From Colocasia esculenta (lineage: Eukaryota > Streptophyta > Magnoliopsida > Alismatales > Araceae), in NCBI GenBank assembly GCA_014218235.1, contig CM024755.1, forward strand, positions 96,824,948 to 96,888,947: 64,000 nt of DNA, read 5' to 3'. Below are positions 36,409 through 45,189 of this stretch, in pieces. Each line of letters opens with the position of its first letter. Position 1 is the first letter of the stretch. The position numbers and the translations under genes were made by a program. The notes below the pieces were generated by a model, which was not told the origin of the DNA, did not search any database, and saw nothing but the letters and a program-made list of their open reading frames with translations.

Positions 36409-37553
36409 AAGACTGAACGTATCTCTGCATGCATGCAAATAATATCTTTCCACTATCATGCTTACCCTTTTAAACATCTTTTTTTTAGAATAGCAAATGG
36501 CATTACTATTCTGATGAACATTCCTTCTAACGTTGACTAACAACAAAAGACAGTCCAGTTGTCCACTGTTTAAAGCTTGAAATGTGTGCAGGCATCTGAC
36601 AGCAATCCACTACAACGTTGGAAACGCAAGTAATCTCAGAAGATCTTCTCCTACGTGCATGAGAGGCCAAGAAGACCATTGAACACAAGTTCCAAGCTCT
36701 TTGAAGTCTAACGTATACCAAGCTTGGAGACAACGGATACTTCAAAGTCCATATTTCAAATGAACGATATATATTCAAGACAAAAGCTCCAGAAGAAAAG
36801 ACAACGAAAAGAAAAAAAAAAAAAAAGCTCACATCTATTCTGATCTAGTTTTCTGCGAGCATCCAAGAAGAGCAAAGCCTCACTTCCATTTCATCTAGCT
36901 CTTAGCTCTCTGCGTCCATTGTCTAGCTTTGAGAGAGAGCCTTTAGTACTGAGAGAGTCCTTATTCTGTAGATCTTTATCCTCTCAGTCCTAGCTTCAGA
37001 TCTTGCTCTGTGTAAGCTTGATCTAGTGGCATTGTTCCTTGAACACATTTTCTGTGTTGTTTCCCTTCATGTGTGAAGGAAGACCTGGTGGGTACCAGGG
37101 TGTTATTCCCTTCTGAGAGAAGGAAGACCTGCTGCAGCTGGGTGCTGCACCGCACTGGGGTGGGTACCAGTAGGTTAGCTTCTAAGCCTGTAAAAGAAGT
37201 AGGTTTGCTTCTGAGCCTGTAAACGAAGTGGGCTGCCTTCTTGCCCGGGAAAGAGAAGAAGACCTGGTGGGGCATCCAGGGTGTTGTAGTGTACATAGGG
37301 GGACTGTACCCTAGATAGTGAAATCCCAAGAGATTGCTTGGGGACTGGACGTAGGACTCCTGTGGAAAGGAGGTCCAAACCAGGATATATCGATGTGTCC
37401 TTTGTGTGATTGCCTTGCTTCTTCTATCCTTCTTTTACTAACTCTAACAATCTGCGAAGTGTGTTTGTGCAATCGTTTTTAAGTACATGTATTAATCAAA
37501 TAATTTTTAAAGTCCCATTCACCCCCCCCTCTGGGCTCGTCAACTGGGCAACA
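36409..37553 (+). repeat. SIRE-A 3' LTR, right part
   Basis: Resumes with AAGACTGAACG, matching the uninterrupted 5' LTR near 7365, and ends CAACTGGGCAACA. It includes the uninterrupted C2 target site near 36710. The duplication GTTCT follows at 37554-37558. Confidence 0.88.
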
Positions 37554-37558
37554 GTTCT

Positions 37559-38118
37559 ATCATGATCACTCTATCTAGCTTGTTCATGTATCGTGTTTTA
37601 ACAAGTTTTATTCGTACATGCATATCATGACATTCATCATGCTTACCTAGTTCTAAATTGCTAATCACTTATATCATTGCCCGCACATTGATATAAATCC
37701 TACTGGGCTAGTTTGCTCATCCCCTATTTTTACCCAATCTATGTGACTATGAAGATCAAGAGGAAGAGCAAGTCGAGGATGGGAATGCGTCCGAGTGATG
37801 AGTGTCGCAACTACGAGTCTAGTTATAGTAGTTTACTTTGAGTGATAGATTCATGTAGTAGGAAGTGAGGAATAAAATGTACTTTTCCTTTTTATTGAGT
37901 CTTGGTCCTGTATTAGTTTCTATCTGGAATACAATGAGTTGAGATTTGAATACATGATTAGTTGAGTTCAATATTTGGGCCCTATGATGATGTATGTTGT
38001 TATACATTTAGTGTGTGCTAGCTAGAGGCTTATTTGCCGACTGTTCACATCTCGGGATATCGACTCGAATTATATTCTGCATCATTAATATCCACTGTGT
38101 AACGCTCGGGACGTGACA
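37559..38118 (+). repeat. C1 5' LTR, final part
   Basis: Rejoins the C-family LTR after SIRE-A and ends CTCGGGACGTGACA. A degenerate primer site GTGTTATCAGAGCC begins about 38124. Confidence 0.85.
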
Positions 38119-38358
38119 ATTTAGTGTTATCAGAGCCTAGGAATACCAAGTAGGATATATGTCTCAGGAATAGGAGATACCTATGGAACCTAGGTCATGG
38201 AAATTAAATACAGTACCTAGTGAGAATGGGTAGAGACTGGGAATATGGTAGCAAGAATTAAAACACTCCTACCCATAGACTCTGATAATGTATCTAGAGA
38301 CATTAATTGGTTTCCATCCTTTTCTCAGGAAACTTCATAACTCTTACACTCAACTACA

Positions 38359-39399
38359 ATGGCTCGCAATCAGTGGCAAGCTATGCAAGAAACCGTGGCT
38401 GGATTGACTCAGGCTTTACAAAATGTGGTTCAGGCTGGAAATTAGGCTGCTGCTGCTGCTAGGAATGGAGCGGGTGATTCACACCAAAACATTAGTTTGA
38501 ACCCCCCTCGCTTCTCTGGATCCTCTGATCCAGACGAGGAAGAAAACTGGCAGGAGGAGATAGAAATGATCTTCCAAGTCATGCAATGCACGAACAGGGA
38601 GAAGGTGGTACTGGCCACTTTTCAATTCACTAAGGATGCCCGAGCATGGTGGAAGGCCACATCGGCCCACCTGCCTAATGTTGGCGAACTAGAGTGGGCT
38701 GGATTTCTGGAGATATTCCGGGGAAAATATTTCTCTGAAAGAGTGAAGGAGAAGAAGGCAGCGGAGTTTGCCGCACTAAAACAGAAAGGAATGTCCGTGG
38801 CTGAGTATGAGGCTCAGTTCGCGTGTCTAGCTGTGTATGCCCCACACCTGGTGGGAACTGAAAGACTAAAGGCTAACCGTTTCATGGATGGGCTCAGGCC
38901 CATGTTCATTGAAAAGCTCGGACCACACAACATCCAAACCTACACTGAGATGGTCCAAAGAGCTCAACTGGTAGAAGATACTATGGCTAAGGTGGAAGGC
39001 ATGAGGGGAAAGGACATCTCAAAGCCGACCTTTACAAAAAGGGGAGCAGTCGATACAACTGGAACTTTCCCCAATAACCACAATAACAACAACAAAAGGC
39101 CAACCACTAGGAAGGACTATGGCATGGAGAAAAAGATCAAAGTATAAGAAACAATGATGGTGGAGTATTGTAAATTTTGCAACAAGCCTGGGAACCAAGC
39201 GGACAAGTGTTGGAAGAAGGTCGGGGCTTGCTTACGATGTGGGAGTCATGAACATCGTATACCGAACTGTCCCATGCTAAAAGACCAAGCTAGAACGAAC
39301 CAAGGAGGGGTAAAGCGTCCAGGACGCGTGAATGCAATAATGCAAGCGGAGCTCCCGGAAGGAGGTATGATTGTTAAACGCCTTAGACTGATCTTATGA
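38359..39399 (+). pseudogene. gag: C1 gag (two premature stops, no pol)
   Basis: Tekay-like gag. ATG 38359 (context ACAATGGC as in D) opens the frame; TAG at 38443-38445 interrupts it after 28 codons, and the same frame continues. The core has PPRFSGSSDPDEEENW, VVLATFQFTKDARAWW and FSERVKEKKAAEFAALKQ, about half identical by eye to D gag. TAA at 39145-39147 precedes two zinc-knuckle segments (CKFCNKPGNQADKC, with the His replaced by Asn, and CLRCGSHEHRIPNC). The frame ends at 39399 and no protease or pol follows. Both stops are compatible with loss of a Gln codon. Confidence 0.88.
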
Positions 39400-39714
39400 T
39401 GTTTTCTTATTAGTACATTTCTAAGTGGGGGAGATCATTAAGGAGAAATTAGAAAGGAATAATCTAGTAATTATACCAAAGTTCATATGGAGGATTAAGA
39501 TGGAGTTATAACAACCGTGGAAGGAAAACAAGGAGTGGAAGGAACCAAATGAACAGGGTGGCCATAGGTGTAGATGATGAACTAGCATCCATGAGCTAGA
39601 ATGTTGAAACAAGTTAGAGGAATTAAATCTGAAACCAACTCAAGGATCATAATTATCAAGAGCCAATTAATGATCTATGAATTTGGGGACCAAATTCTCT
39701 TAAGTGGGGGAGGG
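39400..39714 (+). repeat. C1 3' internal tail with two polypurine-like tracts
   Basis: Non-coding remnant. AAGTGGGGGAGAT at about 39423 and AAGTGGGGGAGGG just before the 3' LTR resemble the D polypurine tract. The duplicated tract may mark the edge of the deletion that removed pol. Confidence 0.65.
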
Positions 39715-40653
39715 TGTAGCACCCTGGAAATTTTAATTACATAAACACTCAAATAAATGGAAATAAATAATTTCCATAATATCAGAGTATTTAAAACATA
39801 CGTATCATTATCGTATGTGCTAAAACACATCAGAAAATTCCGTAAAAATTATAAATCAACCCCACCCATTATTCCTGAATGTTCCACAAAGAAATTTGTG
39901 CCAAGAAAAATCAGATTAGCCAAGTTCAAAGTGTTTTGCGACTTATTATCGTAATTCATAAATAAGTCGAAAAATCATTATCACACGTACTTGGACGCGT
40001 CATAAAATTAAATAAAAATCATATACGGAATCAAATAATAACCTCTAATGACCCATCAAGAAATTTTGGTCAATAAAAATTATTTTGGTCAATAATAATC
40101 ACTCTATCTAGCTTGTTCATGTATCGTGTTTTAACAAGTTTTATTCGTACATGCATATCATGACATTCATCATGCTTACCTAGTTCTAAATTGCTAGTCC
40201 CTTATATCATTGCCTGCACATTGAGATATAAATCCTATTGGGCTAGTTTGCTCATCCCCTACTTTTACCCAATCTATGTGACTATGAAGATCAAGAGGAA
40301 GAGCAAGTCGAGGATGGGAATGCGTCCGAGTGATGAGCGTCCCAACTACGAGTCTAGTTATAGTAGTTTGCTTTGAGTGATAGATTCATGTAGTAGGAAG
40401 TGAGGAATAAAATGTACTTTTCCTTTTTATTGAGTCTTAGTCCTGTATTAGTTTCTATCTGGAATACAATGAGTTGAGATTTGAATACAAGATTAGTTGA
40501 GTTCAATATTTGGGCCCTATGATGATGTATGTTGTTATACATTTAGCGCGTGCTAGCTAGAGGCTTATTTGCCGACTGTTCACGTCTCAAGATATCGACT
40601 CGAATTATATTCCGCATCATTAATATCCACTGTGTAACGCTCGAAACGTGACA
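39715..40653 (+). repeat. C1 3' LTR with internal deletion
   Basis: Starts TGTAGCACCCTGG and ends AAACGTGACA. Only about 370 bases of the LTR start and about 560 of its end remain; roughly 2.8 kb present in the 5' LTR is missing. The junction carries two copies of ATTTTGGTCAATA (40063-40075 and 40082-40094). TTGAC follows at 40654. Confidence 0.82.
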
Positions 40654-40658
40654 TTGAC

Positions 40659-41760
40659 AGCTGATGTGCGTCTGTCGACAACTGCAAGTTCAGTGCCAAC
40701 ACGTAAGCATCATGTACATTTACTTAGGGCATCCTTTTCTAGTACACACGGATTCCCACATTGTGTAAGGATAAGGACACACCTATAAAAAGGTGCCCCT
40801 TTCCCCTCTTTGAAGAGAGAGCATATACAACTCCAAGAAAGGCATTGGAGGTCAAAATCGACTTCTCTAGTAATCTGCTCTAGCTCCAGAGGTTGCAGAC
40901 CACATGATTTCATCTTAGGAGATTGATTGGAAGCCAAATTTGCCATCAAGGCTCATAAAGAAGAAGGTGAAGAAGAAGAAGAGGAATCCAAACAGCAGAA
41001 GAAGCAAAGGAGAACCAGAGGAGAGTCCAGAGCAGATTGCATCTGCTCCCTCAACTCGAATTGCTCAGGGACTTCATCGAAATCAAACTCCAGATCAGAC
41101 ATCAGCAACATCTAGGAAGAAACAATGTGGATCTATGATCGTGATGATCAGAACAATAGTTGGCGAGATATTTCTTCCTTCACTCACACTTATTCTGAAT
41201 TCACTTCATAACTTTGTGTGTGTGTGTACTAAATTGAGATCAGTACATGAATTCTATATTGAGTGTGTGCCTTATGATCTGTACAAGTGTTATGTACATA
41301 TCATATTGTGTGTGGTGTGTTGATCAGATAAAGGCTAGAGGATTTGATCTCTTGTGTATTTGATCTAGCGTGTGTGTGTGTTTGAGCATGTGTGCTCGTG
41401 CGTGTGTTGTACTCAGTTTCTTGAGTAGTGTGTGCCTCACAGTGTGAGAGGTGGACGTAGGAGTCACGGGATGTGATTTCCGAACCACCTAAAAATATCT
41501 GTGCAATGGTTTGATATTGTCTCATCGTTAGATGCAAGCATAGGGGTTCGATTAAACACTTAACAATCACACACTAGTTCACATAATCTAGTTGATCAAT
41601 TGTCTTACACACCTTGTGTACTAAATCACATCAGATCAATGTGGTTTTTAATTGAGTAGATTCTTTATTTCGAAGTAATTTTTAAATTGCTCATGTTTTC
41701 ACTGCAAATCTATTCAACCCCCCTTCTAGATTTTTCCATCACCAAATATCTGATCCTACA
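40659..41760 (+). repeat. Right part of LTR F
   Basis: Continues LTR F after C1: CTGTCGACAACTGC word, TATA-like CCTATAAAAAGG, purine-rich transcribed-looking region, GT-rich stretch (41210-41420), and end ATCTGATCCTACA. The short ORFs here are LTR sequence and match no family I recognise. Confidence 0.6.
40784..40791 (+). promoter_or_regulatory. Putative TATA box of LTR F
   Basis: TATAAAAA in CCTATAAAAAGGTGCCCC, about 970 bases before the LTR end. It is the clearest TATA box in the window by sequence. Confidence 0.5.
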
Positions 41761-42136
41761 ATTAATATCAGAGCAGATTTCTGATATTAGGATTTTTTGA
41801 GTTCTTAGTTCCCTGAATTTGTGTTTTATTTGTTTTGATAGTCTTAGGTGATATCATAGAATGGCAAAATACTCCAGCATCATAAATAGACCTATGATTG
41901 TTGAGTTTGATGACAATGATGATAAATTGCAGGACTCTTCTATGAAGACAAGCAAAATTGGAAAGAAAACCAAGGACAAATGCTTCATGGGACATGGAAG
42001 CTCAAAACACCTCCTAGTTCAGACAAATCTGAAGGCTTATATTTGTCAGAAAAGTTAAGAAAGTCACAAGGGTCAGGTAAATCTGATTAGACCCATTTGA
42101 TAGATCAATGTCTAATTCTGACTCAGAGAATGATGT
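41761..42136 (+). pseudogene. F internal start: primer site and gag-like remnant
   Basis: AATATCAGAGCAG just after the LTR end resembles a decayed initiator-Met primer site. A short frame from ATG 41861 to 42058 (65 residues) has the position of a gag start but I do not recognise the family with confidence. The region is cut at 42137 by SIRE-B. Confidence 0.4.
42132..42136 (+). repeat. Left target-site duplication of SIRE-B (GATGT)
   Basis: Five bases directly before TGTTGAACC. The right copy is not visible because the 3' LTR of SIRE-B is interrupted and runs off the window. Confidence 0.45.
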
Positions 42137-43968
42137 TGTTGAACCACTCTTATATTTTATCCTTTTATTTTGGTGATAAAAAAACTCATGATTAATTTAA
42201 ATAACATGAATATATTTATTACCATTTTTCAAAATTATTTATGCATAAGAAATAACATGTTTTATTCGAAGTTTCTTCATGAATCGATGTTGGCAGTCGA
42301 AGTGGCCAGTCAAAGTTCACATTGATTACACTTAAACATCGATTACATTGAAACATGGATTACATTGAAACATCGATTACCTTAGAACATCGATTACATT
42401 GGAACATCGATTGTCTTTCACATCGATTACATTATAACATTGATTATTCTTCATATCGATTGTCTTTCACATCGATTACATTAGAACATCGATTGTCTCA
42501 AACATTGATTGCTTCATTTAAACATCAATTGCATTAGAACATCTATTTCTTCACTTAAACATCGATTGCCTTTATGAAACATTGATTGCCTTGGAAACAT
42601 GAATTACTATTATACTTAAATATCGATTGCCTCTACATTTCAAAATGTTTTTGGTGCTCAAATGAAAGTTCAAATGTACTTCATATGTTTAACTTATTAT
42701 TTCTCTAATTGACTGAAGATCTTTCTGTTGTGTACCTTCTATCTTATCAGGGTAGGTAAGCAAAGGAGTCAGTAGAAATTAAGGACTGAAGGGACTCCTT
42801 CCTTATGCTAAAAAGCAAAGGCCTTATCTAACATATCTAGATGTCATCGAAAATCATGGACTTGCACATAAGAAGGTATGGGGTATCTGACGCAATACTT
42901 CTGAAGTCTAACATTATCTTCCATGCATTAAATGTCCGCAAGAGTCTAGTTTTAACATGAGGAATCCATTAATACTCAAGCAAGCATCCATTAGACCAAA
43001 TGATAGTAGTAGGAGATGAAGAAGAAGATGAGCAACGACTAGAAGAGTCTCAACGGATCCAAGAGCTCCAAGGGTTACTCTTCAATGGATCTGTTCAAGC
43101 TGCTCTTTAAAAGAATGAAGCAAGGCTAAAGAACACAAGTGAGCAAACCTAAAAATCATTCAAAGAGTGTACATCCAGTGAGAAGCCTCTATGCTATACA
43201 CACTCAAAGCAAGAGAGAAAGGGCTTGAGCCCAAGAAGAAGTGTGCGTACAAGCAACCATCTGAAGTCTTCAAGCATTCAAGCTTCTTTTCTCTCTTCAC
43301 TCTCTTTGTGCATCATTGTAAATCTAGGGGAGAGTCTGTGAGTTGAGAGTTTGAGTTCCTTAGTGTTCATCTTGTATAGCTCTCAGTCTGTTCTTTCTTT
43401 TCTAAGAAAGACTTGTGTTCAGCTGTAGCACTATATATAGTGTTCCTCTTCCTGTGTGAAGAGAAGGCCAGCTGGGTGCTGGTGGATCTGTCCGGCTGTG
43501 GGACTGTACACAGTGTTTCTCTTATGTTAAGGGAAGAACCTAGCTAGGGTTGGTGTCAGCAGAACCTAGCTGGGGGTTTAAGTCTAGTAGAACTGCACTG
43601 GGGTTTGTTCCAAGAGGGTGGCTTCTTGACCTGTAACAGAAGTGAGTTTCCTTCCTACTCAGAAAGGAAGAGGACCAGCGGGGAGCTGGGGGTTTGTATA
43701 TCCTTGGGGAGATTGTACCCTAGTTAGGAAATCCCAAGAGTTTGCTTGGGGACTAGGTCTTCCATTTGAGAAGTACCGAACTAGGATAAAATTCTTTGTG
43801 TTCATTTATGTGATTGATTGTTTGAATTGCTTCCGCACTGCTACTCTATCTACTGCACACAACTACATTCACTAACCAAAGTTTTCAAATGGTGATTTTT
43901 ATTTGTATGTTCAAATAACCTATTCACCCCCCTCTAGGTTTATCCTTGCTGCCATCCGTGGGCCTACA
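42137..43968 (+). repeat. SIRE-B 5' LTR
   Basis: TGTTGAACCACT...GGGCCTACA, 1832 bases, closest to the LTR at 579-2375. It has an ACATCGATT array at 42295-42630 and the same U5-like text. TGGTATCAAAGC (43971) follows. Confidence 0.88.
42295..42630 (+). repeat. ACATCGATT array in SIRE-B LTR
   Basis: Regular ACATCGATTACATTGAA and ACATCGATTGTCTTTC units, cleaner than in the 579-2375 LTR. The palindromic core is ATCGAT. Confidence 0.75.
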
Positions 43969-43982
43969 AGTGGTATCAAAGC

Positions 43983-44170
43983 TTCGACTTCTAGAGAGTC
44001 GGAGTAGTAGAGTGTTCATCAATCGATATCACTTCGACTTTTCTAGAGTCAGAGTGGTACCATATTGTTCCACAATCGGTAGCACACTTCGAGTTCTATG
44101 GAGTCGCAGTGAGGCCAAATTGTTCAGCAATCGGTACAACACTTCAACTTCTTGGGCGTCGGAGTCAGTA
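43983..44170 (+). repeat. About 54-base tandem repeats with stem-loops after primer site
   Basis: Four imperfect units each beginning CTTCGACTTCT or a variant, followed by AGAGTCGGAG or a variant, then TCAGCAATCGGTA-like text. Within a unit, CGACT and AGTCG can pair as a short hairpin. The location immediately 3' of the primer site suggests a leader RNA function such as packaging or dimerisation, which is inference. Confidence 0.65.
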
Positions 44171-44224
44171 TGATATATATATGTACATATACAATGTGTA
44201 CTTAGAAATTTCTTTTTAATGAAA

Positions 44225-44266
44225 GTTGGCAGTGTCAACACTTAGGCTTAGTGTGTTGACACCAAC
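44225..44266 (+). other. Strong inverted repeat in SIRE-B leader
   Basis: GTTGG-CAG-TGTCAACAC, a loop of about 11 bases, then GTGTTGACA-CCAAC: 14 pairs with a three-base bulge. It could fold in RNA or be a decayed relative of the TGTCGACA words. Confidence 0.6.
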
Positions 44267-44685
44267 TGATAGTAAATGTTATATAGTATAATACATGTAT
44301 GCCTTTACTTTAACATATTAATTTTCATACCAAATAAAGTGTGGTATAATTAAATAAATTTATTTAGGAGATTACTAAAAGATTTTGTCATAAGCAAAAA
44401 CAATAATCAAGCATTTGCAAGAAATAAATGCACAACAATTCTCCCCTTTTTTGTTAATGATAAAAATAATCTTTTATATAGACAGTGTAAACAAATTTGT
44501 GTTTAATTAATATTTTGCATTTGTTTGTTGTTCTCCTATCTGTTTCATATATTATTTCTCTTCTCCCCTTTTGTGGCATTAACAGAAAGGATAGAAAATA
44601 GAGAAAAGGAAAGATTTTAGATAGAGAAAAATGAACATGTATATGAAAAGAAAAGTTACAACTACTTAGGAAGAGCTAGGGAGAT

Positions 44686-44850
44686 ACAAAGAAGGTGGGA
44701 CTTGATCAAAGAAAGGATGAAGAAGATCCCACAACTTAAACAAGGTCTTGGATATGAACCTCTTGAAAAAGGAAAACAAATTAAGTATCCTGAAAAATAT
44801 CTATTGCCAAAATTTGTGAAAGAAACCAAGATGCCTCAAAAAAAGGCCCC
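44686..44850 (+). pseudogene. SIRE-B gag-region fragment, 5' side
   Basis: Lysine-rich coding remnant (PQLKQGLGYEPLEKGKQIKYPEKYLLPKF region split across 44702-44850). It is cut by the E-family LTR at 44851. By position it belongs to the gag-pol region of SIRE-B; I cannot assign a domain. Confidence 0.4.
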
Positions 44851-45136
44851 TGTAATGATCAAATTGTATGGCTCTCAATTTCTGTGCATTTTATGGTTGT
44901 TTTAATGTTTTACTGTTCTGTCGAAATTTATTCTTAACGTCACATTCATTGATGTTAAGGACAGATTAACAGCAATGTGTGTGCTATTTACTGTATGGCC
45001 TGAGGATCTAGATGTCAACATCAATAGACATCTATTTCCTGCTAGCGACAGCAATGTGGCCATTTATATCTCCGACTACGTTTGGGATTCTAGATCTGTA
45101 ACCGATCCATTTTCTCCGGAGATGGATTAGGAAACG

Positions 45137-45158
45137 CCCCCCCCCCCCCCCCCCCCCC
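45137..45158 (+). repeat. 22-base C homopolymer
   Basis: Uninterrupted run of 22 C inside the E-family LTR, just upstream of the solo C LTR insertion. The exact length may be a sequencing artefact. Confidence 0.9.
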
Positions 45159-45189
45159 AACGGTTAGGACTCTAATGACCTAGGATTCC

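Larger units (their letters stand above)
6740..37553 (+). mobile_element. SIRE-A: pol-less Sirevirus-like copia element, twice invaded
   Basis: Ty1/copia element with exact GTTCT duplications. The 5' LTR is 6740-7671 plus 21747-22575, the internal region 22576-24234, and the 3' LTR 24235-24939 plus 36409-37553. The internal region is only 1.66 kb: a broken gag and a polypurine-rich tail, with no protease, integrase or RT. A solo C LTR (itself carrying D) sits in the 5' LTR. The inverted chromovirus E sits in the 3' LTR. The initiator-Met-type primer site begins at 22578. Confidence 0.85.
3549..40653 (+). mobile_element. C1: gag-only Ty3/gypsy element with nested insertions
   Basis: LTR retrotransposon bounded by TTGAC duplications. 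The 5' LTR is 3549-6739 plus 37559-38118 (about 3.75 kb without the insert). The internal region 38119-39714 is only 1.6 kb and holds gag but no protease, RT, RNase H or integrase. The 3' LTR, 39715-40653, is internally deleted. Gag and LTR ends resemble element D, so C1 belongs to the same Tekay/Del-like group. SIRE-A (6740-37553) is inserted in the 5' LTR. I infer a non-autonomous element that used enzymes from a relative. Confidence 0.8.

Noticed and set aside
36527..36832. 101-residue minus-strand ORF in the SIRE-A 3' LTR
   Set aside because: It starts with a run of Phe from a poly-purine stretch and does not persist in the 5' LTR because that copy is interrupted there. No domain.
40927..41323. 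Lys/Glu-rich ORFs of 62 and 127 residues
   Set aside because: The GAAGAAG purine repeat in the R/U5 part of LTR F keeps several frames open at once; no gene structure or domain is visible.
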